NCBI RefSeq assembly: GCF_000429005.1
Contig: NZ_AUBA01000017.1
Span: forward strand, 19,941-83,940
Length of the DNA: 64,000 bases
Direction of reading: 5' to 3'
Origin: Novosphingobium acidiphilum DSM 19966
GTDB taxonomy: Bacteria; Pseudomonadota; Alphaproteobacteria; Sphingomonadales; Sphingomonadaceae
Shown here: positions 9,946 through 17,798 of the stretch, piece by piece
Layout of the letters: each line of letters opens with the position of its first letter
Numbering within the stretch: position 1 is the stretch's first letter
Program-made: the position numbers and the translations under genes
The notes under the pieces: model-generated
Databases searched by the model: none
Seen by the model: only the letters and a program-made list of their open reading frames with translations
What the model was told of the DNA's origin: nothing

Positions 9946-10455
9946 ATGGCGCGGCCGTTGAAATCGACTGGGCCGGAGGGCCCCATTATCCTGAGCATAT
10001 TCGGCGCGATCTGGGCCATGGTCGGGCTGGGCTATGCCGGGGTGTCGCCGCTGGTGTGGCTGGTACCCGTGGCGCTCGGCATCGGCCTGATCGGGGTCGT
10101 GCTGCGGCGCAGCAGGGGCCTGATCCCGCCGCCGCCGCAAGAAAGGCGCCGGATCGGCAGGCTGGTCGGCATCTGGAGCGGTGTCGAAGGCGTGGTGATC
10201 TTCGTGGCGGTCAATCTGTGCATCAATCTGGGGCACCCGGAATGGATCGTGTCGTCGATCTGCCTGATCGTGGGGCTGCATTTCTTTCCGCTGGCACGCG
10301 GATTGCCGGTGCGGGTCTATTATGTGTCCGGCACGCTGCTGTCGGCGCTGGGTCTGGCCGGGCTGACCGACCGCATCCCGTTTGCGCCCTCGGTGGTGGT
10401 GGCGCTGGGCGCGGCGCTGGTGCTGTGGGGCACGGTGGTGGCCATTTCGGCGTGA
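9946..10455 (+). CDS. integral membrane protein of unknown function
   Basis: A 169-residue protein with a strong G-rich ribosome site before ATG 9946. Five to six hydrophobic segments can be seen: two near residues 15-50, then after a basic loop (RRSRGLIPPPPQERRRIGR) helices around 70-88, 92-110, 118-137 and 145-167. No catalytic motif was recognised. It starts 25 bp after ccmB on the same strand and occupies the place where ccmC is often found, but it lacks the WxWD heme-handling motif of CcmC. A link to cytochrome c maturation is only a guess from position. Confidence 0.8.
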   Translation: MARPLKSTGPEGPIILSIFGAIWAMVGLGYAGVSPLVWLVPVALGIGLIGVVLRRSRGLIPPPPQERRRIGRLVGIWSGVEGVVIFVAVNLCINLGHPEWIVSSICLIVGLHFFPLARGLPVRVYYVSGTLLSALGLAGLTDRIPFAPSVVVALGAALVLWGTVVAISA

Positions 10456-10523
10456 TCGGGCCTTTCAAGCGGACAATACTTTTTGCGTTGCCGTAACGCC
10501 GGGTCTTTCCTACCTGACAGGTC

Positions 10524-11522
10524 ATGACCATGACCCAAGCGCTTCCCGACACGCTATCGCTTATCGGCAACACGCCGCTGGTCCGGCTGCGTGGTCCGAG
10601 CGAGGCTGCGGGGGCCGAGATTTACGGCAAATGCGAATTTGCCAATCCCGGCGCCTCGGTCAAGGATCGCGCTGCGCTGTGGATCGTGCGCGATGCCGAA
10701 CAACGCGGCACCCTGCGGCCCGGCGGCACGATTGTCGAAGGCACCGCGGGCAATACCGGGATCGGGCTGGCGCTGGTGGCCAATGCGCTGGGGTACAAGA
10801 CGGTGATCGTCATGCCCGAAACCCAGTCGCGCGAAAAAATGGACACCTTGCGCGCGTTGCGCGCCGAACTGGTGCTGGTGCCGGCAGCGCCTTTTTCGAA
10901 CCCCGGCCATTTCGTTCACACCAGCCGCCGCCTGGCCGAAGAGACGCCAGGGGCGATATGGGCCAACCAGTTCGACAATATCGCCAACCGCCGGGCGCAC
11001 ATCGAAAGTACCGCGCCCGAATTGTGGGCGCAGATGGACGGCAGGATCGACGGGTTTACCTGCGCCGCGGGCACTGGCGGCACGCTGGCAGGCGTAGGGC
11101 TGGGCCTGAAGGCGTTTGACGACGATGTCACCATCGCGTTGACCGATCCGCACGGTGCGGCGCTGTACAACTATTACGCCTGCGGCGAATTGCGTGCCGA
11201 GGGCAGCTCGGTCGCCGAAGGGATCGGCCAGGGGCGGATCACCGCCAATCTCGAAGGCGCGCCGATCGACACCCAGTGCCGTATTTCGGACGAGGAAGGC
11301 CTTTACTGGGTCAGCCGCCTGTTGGCCGAGGAAGGGTTGTGCCTGGGCCTGTCGAGCGGGATCAATGTGGCAGGCGCAGTCGCGCTGGCGCGCCGGCTGG
11401 GGCCGGGCAGCCGGGTTGCGACAATCCTGTGCGACACCGGTTTTCGCTATCTGTCGTCGTTGTACAATCCGGCCTGGCTTGAAGCCAAAGGCCTGCCGGT
11501 CTTTCCCTGGCTGATCGCTTAG
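10524..11522 (+). CDS. cysK: cysteine synthase (O-acetylserine sulfhydrylase family)
   Basis: A PLP enzyme of the cysteine synthase fold that makes cysteine from O-acetylserine and sulfide. Of 332 residues, the Schiff-base lysine is K47 in NPGASVKDR. The substrate/phosphate loops appear as EGTAGNTGIGLA and GTGGTLAG. The loop is TAGNTG rather than the commoner TSGNTG, a variant that I recall in some alphaproteobacterial paralogues. ATG 10524 is used here, but ATG 10530 is better spaced from the GACAGG site. It may serve the sulfide-producing genes at 41-44 kb. Substrate choice (OAS or O-phosphoserine) is not certain. Confidence 0.88.
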   Translation: MTMTQALPDTLSLIGNTPLVRLRGPSEAAGAEIYGKCEFANPGASVKDRAALWIVRDAEQRGTLRPGGTIVEGTAGNTGIGLALVANALGYKTVIVMPETQSREKMDTLRALRAELVLVPAAPFSNPGHFVHTSRRLAEETPGAIWANQFDNIANRRAHIESTAPELWAQMDGRIDGFTCAAGTGGTLAGVGLGLKAFDDDVTIALTDPHGAALYNYYACGELRAEGSSVAEGIGQGRITANLEGAPIDTQCRISDEEGLYWVSRLLAEEGLCLGLSSGINVAGAVALARRLGPGSRVATILCDTGFRYLSSLYNPAWLEAKGLPVFPWLIA

Positions 11523-11538
11523 GGTATATGCCCCGGCC

Positions 11539-11901
11539 ATGGCGCTATTCAGCAGGACATCGGAACGGCTGAAACGAATGGGCACGCGACCAGGCGCGTT
11601 CGCCGAAGCGACCAACACCCCCGTCAACGTCCAACCCGGATCGCGCGAAATGCGTGCGCAGGCGGTGCACCGCCTGCAGGTCGGCATGTTCGGCCTGGCT
11701 GCCATGCTGTTGCTGGTCAGCCTGGCCAGCGTGATCATGCAGCGCGTGGCCACCGCCGATCGCAGCGTGGTTGCCACCGAACCCTCTGGCAGCGCCAGTG
11801 GTGCCCCCGGCAGCGACCCGCTGGTCGACCTGGGTGTAGCCCCCGAAGTGCCCGTGGCCGGCAATGCCGCACCCCATGCAAAGGTGAAGCCGGCGCATTG
11901 A
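11539..11901 (+). CDS. small one-helix membrane protein, unknown function
   Basis: A 120-residue protein starting 16 bp after the cysteine synthase gene. Residues 1-45 are basic and probably cytosolic, one transmembrane helix spans about 47-67 (QVGMFGLAAMLLLVSLASVIM), and the remaining Ala/Pro/Gly-rich 50 residues would be periplasmic. No enzymatic motif was recognised. Close spacing suggests co-transcription with cysK; the dcw cluster begins about 430 bp downstream. Confidence 0.75.
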   Translation: MALFSRTSERLKRMGTRPGAFAEATNTPVNVQPGSREMRAQAVHRLQVGMFGLAAMLLLVSLASVIMQRVATADRSVVATEPSGSASGAPGSDPLVDLGVAPEVPVAGNAAPHAKVKPAH

Positions 11902-12333
11902 TTGCGTGGGTTGCGGGAAACAACGGGACAGCGTGTCCCAACAACGGCGTTTTCCCCGCGATTGCTGGTGTTTGCATAGTGCGAATCGCCGCAAAACAGG
12001 CAAATGGCGGCGCGCAACGCAGTAAGGGTTCATACGCGAAAGCCTTGCCGGGCGTTTCTATTGGTATGGCATCTTTTCATTATTTAACAGATATTTGTTT
12101 GGTTAATGCGTTGCTTGGCGCAGGGCGCGGTGTCGGCGTAGACTGTGCATCAGTCGCGGAAAATCGCGCTTTTTACCGCCTTTTCCCGTAATTTCCCGTT
12201 GTAGCCCGTCCAATCCCACGATATGAACCGGATATCGGGACTGAATCCTTGTCGCATCCATCGTGGATGAACCGCCGTGCATGGCAGCGCGGCGGGCAGA
12301 GAGGCTTTTGTCGCGTCAGGTTGGGGGCACGGG
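11902..12333. other. 432-bp regulatory gap before the dcw cluster
   Basis: No convincing gene. An open frame at 11898-12191 lacks protein-like composition or a ribosome site. A small hairpin (6-bp arms, 11925-11930/11934-11939) follows the upstream gene. Bases about 12058-12115 are notably AT-rich compared with their surroundings, as promoter regions often are, and the MraZ-type repeats follow at 12182-12220. No -35/-10 pair could be fixed with confidence. Confidence 0.6.
12182..12220. promoter_or_regulatory. MraZ operator: four repeats at exact 10-bp spacing
   Basis: Four blocks stand at a strict 10-bp period: TTTCCCGTA, TTTCCCGTT, TAGCCCGTC and AATCCCACG, with the CCC triplets at 12185, 12195, 12205 and 12215. 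Read on the minus strand these are (C/T)GGGN units separated by five bases. MraZ is known to bind short TGGGN direct repeats with this phasing upstream of its own gene and so to repress the dcw operon. The site lies about 115 bp before the mraZ start chosen here. This is direct observation plus family knowledge; binding itself is inferred. Confidence 0.8.
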
Positions 12334-12831
12334 GTGGCGGGATTTCCGTCAAATTACTTTGGCAACGGCTTTTCGCCTCGCGGCGACAAGAGCCGCTTTG
12401 TCCTGCCCACCGACTTTCGCACCACCGTCCAGGCCGCCTCTGATGCACAGATCCTGTGCCTTGATCTGCACCACAAGCTGCCCTGCATGGTCGGGTTCGG
12501 GCTGTCGCGCGCCAACGGCTTTGGCGACCAGATCCTGCACGAGGAACGCGTTGCGCTGGAACGCGGCGAACCGTTCGATCCCGATGAACGCGCCGCCCAA
12601 CTGTTCGGCTTCCTGCGCACCAAATTCGATGATTCCGGGCGGTTCATCCTGCCCGAACACCTGGCCGAACAGGCGCGGGTGGGCGATTCCCTGTATTTCC
12701 ATGGCGGCGGCAGCCATTTCACGATCTGGGCGCCCGAAGTGCTGTTCACGATGGGTGCCGGCTGGGACAGCGCCAAGGCGACCTGTCGCGCGCTGATCGC
12801 CGACGGCGGCGGACGGGGGCGGCGCAAATGA
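12334..12831 (+). CDS. mraZ: transcriptional regulator MraZ
   Basis: MraZ is a ring-forming DNA-binding protein of the AbrB-like swapped-hairpin fold, first gene of the dcw cluster and its repressor in studied bacteria. Two half-repeats are seen: GDKSRFVLPTDFR near the start and DDSGRFILPEHLAEQA in the middle, each with the D-x-x-x-R-x-x-L-P motif. About 165 residues from GTG 12334 (MAGFPSNYFGNGFSPRGDK); a longer frame from GTG 12277 is possible, and neither start has a strong ribosome site. The stop overlaps the rsmH start (ATGA). The operator at 12182-12220 implies autoregulation. Confidence 0.88.
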   Translation: MAGFPSNYFGNGFSPRGDKSRFVLPTDFRTTVQAASDAQILCLDLHHKLPCMVGFGLSRANGFGDQILHEERVALERGEPFDPDERAAQLFGFLRTKFDDSGRFILPEHLAEQARVGDSLYFHGGGSHFTIWAPEVLFTMGAGWDSAKATCRALIADGGGRGRRK

Positions 12832-13781
12832 CCGCCCTGCATATCCCGGTCCTGCTTGACGAAGTGATCGCCGCACTTGCGCCTGCGCCCGGCATGATCA
12901 TGGCCGACGGCACCTTTGGCGCAGGCGGCTATACCCGTGCCATCATCGCAGGCGGCGCGCGCGTTCATGCTTTCGACCGCGATCCCGATGCGATTGCCGC
13001 CGGCCGCACCCTGGCCGAGGCGAACGGCGCCGATCCTCTGCTGATGCTGTACCACGCGCGTTTTTCCGATCTGGCCGACGCGTTGCGCGACGGCGGGGTA
13101 GGGCAAATCGATGGCGTTGTGTTCGATATCGGCGTCAGCTCGATGCAGCTGGACCAGCCCGAGCGCGGCTTTGCCTTTTCCACCGATGGACCGCTTGACA
13201 TGCGCATGGGCCGCGACGGGCCCAGTGCTGCCGATTTCCTGAATCTGGCGGCCGAAGCCGATATCGCCGATGTCTTGTTCCGGTACGGCGAAGAACGCCA
13301 GTCGCGGCGTATTGCGCGCGCCGTAGTCGCCGCGCGTCCGCTGACCACCACGCGCCAGTTCGCCGATGTGGTGCGTCGCGCGCTGGGCTGGCACCCCGGC
13401 ATGCCCAAGGACCCGGCCACGCGCAGCTTTCAGGCGGTGCGCATTCATATCAACGGCGAACTGGACGAACTGGCCGCAGGCCTTGCCGCCGCCGAAGCCG
13501 TGCTGGCCCCTGGCGGGCGGCTGGCAGTGGTGACGTTCCACAGCCTGGAAGACCGCATGGTCAAGCAATTCCTGCGCGAAGCGTCGGGCATGGTGCCCGC
13601 CGGATCGCGCCATATGCCCGAACCCGTGCGCAAGGCTGCGCCGGCGTTTGAAAAACCATCGTCCGCCATCCGCCCGGGTGATGCGGAAATTGCGCGCAAC
13701 CCCCGCGCGCGTTCAGCCACTTTGCGTTGGGCCGTCCGTAGCGACGCCCCGGCCCGTAACCAGAGGGATCTTGCCGCATGA
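12828..13781 (+). CDS. rsmH: 16S rRNA (cytosine(1402)-N4)-methyltransferase
   Basis: RsmH (MraW) uses SAM to methylate N4 of C1402 in the 30S P site. The 317-residue protein begins HIPVLLDEVIAAL and has the SAM-binding DGTFGAGGYTRAI, the VVFDIGVSSMQLD motif, FSTDGPLDMRM and the late VVTFHSLEDRMVKQF, all family hallmarks. It overlaps mraZ by four bases and ftsL by four bases, so it is translationally coupled within the dcw operon. Confidence 0.97.
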   Translation: MTALHIPVLLDEVIAALAPAPGMIMADGTFGAGGYTRAIIAGGARVHAFDRDPDAIAAGRTLAEANGADPLLMLYHARFSDLADALRDGGVGQIDGVVFDIGVSSMQLDQPERGFAFSTDGPLDMRMGRDGPSAADFLNLAAEADIADVLFRYGEERQSRRIARAVVAARPLTTTRQFADVVRRALGWHPGMPKDPATRSFQAVRIHINGELDELAAGLAAAEAVLAPGGRLAVVTFHSLEDRMVKQFLREASGMVPAGSRHMPEPVRKAAPAFEKPSSAIRPGDAEIARNPRARSATLRWAVRSDAPARNQRDLAA

Positions 13782-14593
13782 TCGTCACTGCGGGGCGTTT
13801 GCGCTCGATGGGATGGATCGCCGTCCTGGTGGTCTGTGCCGCATTGGTGATGGTGCTGGCGTTTCGCGTCAACGCCTTGCGCAGCCAGGTGCACCAGTCG
13901 CAGGCGCGGATCGTCGCCCTGAAGCAGGAGACGATGTATCTGGAAACCGAATTCGAAACCCGCGCCAACCAGCAACAGCTGAAAGCGTGGAACGACGTTG
14001 AATTCGGCTTTGTCGCGCCGGCATCGACCCAGTACCTGGATAACGAACGGCAGCTTGCCTCTTATGCCAAGCCGATCGAGCCCGGCGCGCCGGCACCGGT
14101 GCGCGTGGCCAGCGCGGATGACACAGCGGCCCCCTATCCCGCCATGGTGTCGCCCCTGACCGGCAAGGCGATGGGCGAAGCGGCGGACCACGCCAAGGTC
14201 ACGCGGGCCAGCGTCAGCGATGACAGCGACGATGCACCAGTGGCAAAGCGGTCTGCCAAACTGGTTCCGGCGGTGGCGACGGTCACACTGGCCGGGCTGG
14301 GTGACCGGCTGTCGACCGTGCGCCACGCAAGCCACGACAAGCCGGCGCACGACAAAACCGCCAAGGACAAACCCGCCCACGACAAGTCGGCCAGGGACAA
14401 GGCCACCGCGCACGCAGCGGGCAAAGATGCCAAGACGCATGATACCACGGTCCGCACGGCCAAGGCCGGCGAAACCAAGCCCAAGGCCCACCTGGCCAGT
14501 GCCGACGATGCGCACCACCGCGCCCCTGCGGGCAAGGCGTCGGGTTCGGCGCCGATCAGGCTGGCGCTTAAGGATGCAAAGGCGATCAAGTGA
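13778..14593 (+). CDS. ftsL: FtsL-like division protein with long Lys/Asp-rich tail
   Basis: FtsL is a bitopic divisome protein that, with FtsB and FtsQ, activates FtsW-FtsI. Here a short cytosolic start precedes one transmembrane helix (about 12-31, MGWIAVLVVCAALVMVLAF) and a coiled-coil (VNALRSQVHQSQARIVALKQE, about 31-60) that ends near the conserved ERQLASYA. That accounts for a normal FtsL of about 100 residues. The remaining roughly 170 residues are low complexity, with repeated [H/K/R]DK units between about 185 and 235. Assignment rests on position between rsmH and ftsI plus topology. The extended periplasmic tail is unusual in length. Confidence 0.85.
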   Translation: MIVTAGRLRSMGWIAVLVVCAALVMVLAFRVNALRSQVHQSQARIVALKQETMYLETEFETRANQQQLKAWNDVEFGFVAPASTQYLDNERQLASYAKPIEPGAPAPVRVASADDTAAPYPAMVSPLTGKAMGEAADHAKVTRASVSDDSDDAPVAKRSAKLVPAVATVTLAGLGDRLSTVRHASHDKPAHDKTAKDKPAHDKSARDKATAHAAGKDAKTHDTTVRTAKAGETKPKAHLASADDAHHRAPAGKASGSAPIRLALKDAKAIK

Positions 14594-16362
14594 ACGCCGG
14601 GGTCCCTCCGTCGCAGTTTTCCGGCGCCAGCCCGGCCCGGGTTCTGGCCGGGACATTGACGACCGGTCGGCGGCATTATGCCAATTTGCGCGCGCGTTCG
14701 CTGCTGACTGCCAAAATGCGCCTGCTGTGGGTGATCGTCGGGTTCGTGTTTTTCACGCTGACGGCGTTTGTGCGTATCGGGCAATTGGGCATGGCGGCCC
14801 AGACCCCCGATCGCGGTGCTGCGGCGGATGCGCTGGTGCCGCCGCGCGCGGAAATCACCGATCGCAACGGCGTGCCGCTGGCCCGCGCGTTTCCTTCGTA
14901 TTCGCTGTGGTTCAATCCCAAGGCGCTGGGCGCCAAGGGCCTGCCGCTGGTCAAGACGCCCGAAGAAGTTGCCCGCGCGCTGGTGCAGATCTTTCCAGCC
15001 GAAGACTACGATGACCTGCTCGACAAGCTGAAGACGGGCAAGCCGACCTATCTGCGCCGCCGGGTCCTGCCGGAAGAAGCGAACAAGGTGTTTGCGCTGG
15101 GCGAACCGGCGCTGGAATTCCCGCGCGAAACCCAGCGTTTCTATCCGCAAGGTACGCTGGCCGCGCATGTGCTGGGCTTTGTCGATGCCGATGGCCACGG
15201 CAAGCTGGGGATGGAGGAATATCTCAACACCCGGCTGCTCGATCCGCGGCGCCGGGCCGAACCCGTTTCGCTGTCGATCGATTCGCGCGTGCAGGGCGCG
15301 GTCGAAGACGAACTGTCGCACGAAATGCTCGAAACCCATGCCAAAGGCGCGGCCGGGATCGTGCTGGATGTCGACACCGGCGAAGTGATCGCGCTGGCAT
15401 CCCTGCCAAGCTTCGACCCCAACCGCAGCGATCTGGCCGACAACGACCACGTCAAGAACCGCGCAACCAACGAAGTCTATGAACTGGGATCGGTGTTCAA
15501 ACCGTTTACCATCGCCTCTGCGATCGATGCCGGGGTGATCACCGATATGGCGGTGCGGTATCCGGCCAGACCCCTGCCGGTCGATCACTATATCATTCAC
15601 GACAGCCATGATTACGGCGCATCGCTGAACGTGCCCGAGGCGCTGATCCATTCGTCGAACATCGTCACCGCGCAGATTGCCGACAAACTGGGCGGGCAGA
15701 AACTGCGCAATTCGATGATCGCGCTGGGCATGAACCAGCGCGCACGGATCGAACTGCCGGCCAAGGGATTTCCGATCTGGCCCAGGGGCGAATGGCCGCG
15801 CCTGCGCACGATGACCGTGGGGTATGGCCATGGCCTTGCGGTGACGCCGCTGCATCTGGCGCAGGGTTATGCCGCGCTGGTCAATGGCGGGATCTGGCGC
15901 CCGGCCACGCTGTTCAAGGTCGATCCGGCGCATGCCTCGGCCGGACAGCGCGTGTTCCAGGCCTCGACCAGCGCACGCATGCGTCAATTGCTGCGCCTGA
16001 TCGTGGTTGACGGCACGGGCAAATCGGCCGGTGCCGCAGGCTATCGCGTGGGCGGCAAGACCGGCACGGCCGAAAAAGCGGGCAGCAACGGATCGGGTTA
16101 CAAGAACAAGCACGCGGTGATTGCAACGTTTGCCGCCGCGTTCCCGATGGACAAGCCGCGCTTTGTGGTGATCGCGATGCTGGATCAACCCCAGGCGACG
16201 CAGGCGACATCGGGCCAGCGCACCGCGGCGTTCAACAGCGCGCCGGTGGTCGGCCACCTGGTTCCGCGCATCGGCCCCTTGCTTGGCGTGGTGCCCGATG
16301 GCAAGCGCGATGTCGACGTAACCGACCTGACACCGCTGGTCGCCAACGGAGACGGGGAATGA
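14590..16362 (+). CDS. ftsI: division-specific peptidoglycan transpeptidase (PBP3)
   Basis: FtsI cross-links septal peptidoglycan together with FtsW. The 590-residue protein has a cytosolic N-tail, a transmembrane helix (about 41-62), a PBP dimer/pedestal domain beginning PPRAEITDRNGVPLA, and a transpeptidase domain with all three active-site motifs: S301-x-x-K304 in ELGSVFKPFT, S-x-N at 355-357 (HSSNIVTA) and KTG at 490-492. The start overlaps the ftsL stop by four bases and the end overlaps murE by four. It is a likely beta-lactam target. Confidence 0.97.
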   Translation: MNAGVPPSQFSGASPARVLAGTLTTGRRHYANLRARSLLTAKMRLLWVIVGFVFFTLTAFVRIGQLGMAAQTPDRGAAADALVPPRAEITDRNGVPLARAFPSYSLWFNPKALGAKGLPLVKTPEEVARALVQIFPAEDYDDLLDKLKTGKPTYLRRRVLPEEANKVFALGEPALEFPRETQRFYPQGTLAAHVLGFVDADGHGKLGMEEYLNTRLLDPRRRAEPVSLSIDSRVQGAVEDELSHEMLETHAKGAAGIVLDVDTGEVIALASLPSFDPNRSDLADNDHVKNRATNEVYELGSVFKPFTIASAIDAGVITDMAVRYPARPLPVDHYIIHDSHDYGASLNVPEALIHSSNIVTAQIADKLGGQKLRNSMIALGMNQRARIELPAKGFPIWPRGEWPRLRTMTVGYGHGLAVTPLHLAQGYAALVNGGIWRPATLFKVDPAHASAGQRVFQASTSARMRQLLRLIVVDGTGKSAGAAGYRVGGKTGTAEKAGSNGSGYKNKHAVIATFAAAFPMDKPRFVVIAMLDQPQATQATSGQRTAAFNSAPVVGHLVPRIGPLLGVVPDGKRDVDVTDLTPLVANGDGE

Positions 16363-17798
16363 AGCTGGCCAGCCTGACCGACATTGCGTTGCCGATGGGT
16401 GCGGTGAATGTCACCGGCTTTGCCATCGACCATCGCAAGGTCGCGCCGGGCACGGTATTCGGCGCGTTTCCCGGCACGCGTTTCAATGGCGAAGATTTCA
16501 TCGCCGATGCCATTGCCGCAGGCGCCGTGGCGGTGGTGGCGCGGCCCGAGGCACAGGTTGCAGGCGCGGTGCATCTGTCCGCCGACGAACCGCGCCGCCT
16601 ATTTGCGCAGATTGCCGCGCGGTTCTTCACCCCGGTTCCCCCGACCGTGGTTGCGGTGACCGGCACCAACGGCAAGACTTCGACCGTTGAAATGACGCGT
16701 CAGATCTGGCGCATGGCCGGGCACCGGTCGGCTTCGATCGGCACGCTGGGGGTGACCACTGCCGATGAAAGCGTGTCGACCGGTCTGACCACGCCCGATA
16801 TCGTCACGTTTCTGGCAAATGTGTCAGGCCTGGCGCGCGAAGGGATCAGTCACCTTGCCTATGAGGCGTCGAGCCACGGGCTGGACCAGTTTCGCAACGA
16901 AGGGCTGCCGGTAACGGCGGGCGCCTTTACCAATCTGTCGCGCGATCACCTGGACTATCACCCGTCGATGGAGGCCTATTTCGCGGCCAAGATGCGCCTG
17001 TTTGACGAAGTGGTGATCGACGGTGGCGCCGCGGTCGTGTGGGCCGACGATGCGTGGAGCGCGCAGGCCATCGCCCATGCACAGGCGCGCGGATTGCGGC
17101 TGATCACGGTGGGGGAACATGGCGCGACGCTGCGCCTGCTGCGCCGCACGCCCACATTGCTCGGCCAGACGCTGGAGATCGAACACGACGGCGCAACGCG
17201 CACGATCACGCTGCCGCTGATCGGCGCGTATCAGGCGGCAAATGCGCTCGTCGCCGCAGGTCTCGTCATCGCCACCGGCGGCGATCCGGCGCGCACGTTC
17301 GAGGCGCTGGCGCGGTTGCAACCGGTACGCGGGCGGCTGGAACGCGCGGCGATCACCGCAGCCGGTGCGCCGGTCTATGTTGATTACGCGCACACCCCCG
17401 ATGCGTTGACCGCGGCGTGTGCGGCGCTGCGCCCGCATGTCGGCGGGCGACTGATCCTGGTGTTTGGCGCGGGCGGCGATCGCGATCCGGGCAAACGCGC
17501 GCCGATGGGCGCTGCGGCCTGCGCCGGCGCCGATTGCGTGATCGTGACCGATGACAATCCGCGCGGCGAAGACCCGGGCGCCATCCGCACGGCGATCCTG
17601 GCGGGGTGTTCGGCCAAGGCGCGCGAAGTGGGCGACCGGCGCACCGCAATCGCCGCCGGGCTGGCCGAGGCCGGCGCGGGTGATATCGTGCTGATCGCGG
17701 GCAAAGGGCACGAACAGGGGCAGATCGTCGGGCGCGGCGATGCCACGCGCGTGCTGCCGTTCGACGATGTGGCAGTCGCGCGGGAGTGGTCGGCATGA
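16359..17798 (+). CDS. murE: UDP-MurNAc-tripeptide ligase, meso-diaminopimelate adding
   Basis: MurE adds the third amino acid to UDP-MurNAc-L-Ala-D-Glu. The ATP loop GTNGKTS is at 102-108, the carbamylated lysine is in YFAAKMRLF (about K211), and the specificity motif DNPR lies at 399-402. DNPR marks enzymes that use meso-diaminopimelate rather than lysine, so the peptidoglycan is of DAP type. The length of 479 residues is normal. It overlaps ftsI and murF by four bases each. Confidence 0.97.
   Translation: MKLASLTDIALPMGAVNVTGFAIDHRKVAPGTVFGAFPGTRFNGEDFIADAIAAGAVAVVARPEAQVAGAVHLSADEPRRLFAQIAARFFTPVPPTVVAVTGTNGKTSTVEMTRQIWRMAGHRSASIGTLGVTTADESVSTGLTTPDIVTFLANVSGLAREGISHLAYEASSHGLDQFRNEGLPVTAGAFTNLSRDHLDYHPSMEAYFAAKMRLFDEVVIDGGAAVVWADDAWSAQAIAHAQARGLRLITVGEHGATLRLLRRTPTLLGQTLEIEHDGATRTITLPLIGAYQAANALVAAGLVIATGGDPARTFEALARLQPVRGRLERAAITAAGAPVYVDYAHTPDALTAACAALRPHVGGRLILVFGAGGDRDPGKRAPMGAAACAGADCVIVTDDNPRGEDPGAIRTAILAGCSAKAREVGDRRTAIAAGLAEAGAGDIVLIAGKGHEQGQIVGRGDATRVLPFDDVAVAREWSA

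Noticed and set aside
11898..12191. 97-codon open frame in the gap before mraZ
   Set aside because: No ribosome site and no protein-like pattern; it overlaps the end of the upstream gene and runs into the MraZ repeats.
14330..14450. Tandem DNA repeat or CRISPR-like array suggested by repeated GACAAG units
   Set aside because: The repeats are short, in frame and encode the Lys/Asp-rich FtsL tail; no regular spacers exist.
14134..16257. Minus-strand open frame of 707 codons opposite ftsL/ftsI
   Set aside because: Shadow of the well-supported ftsI gene with no recognisable motif.
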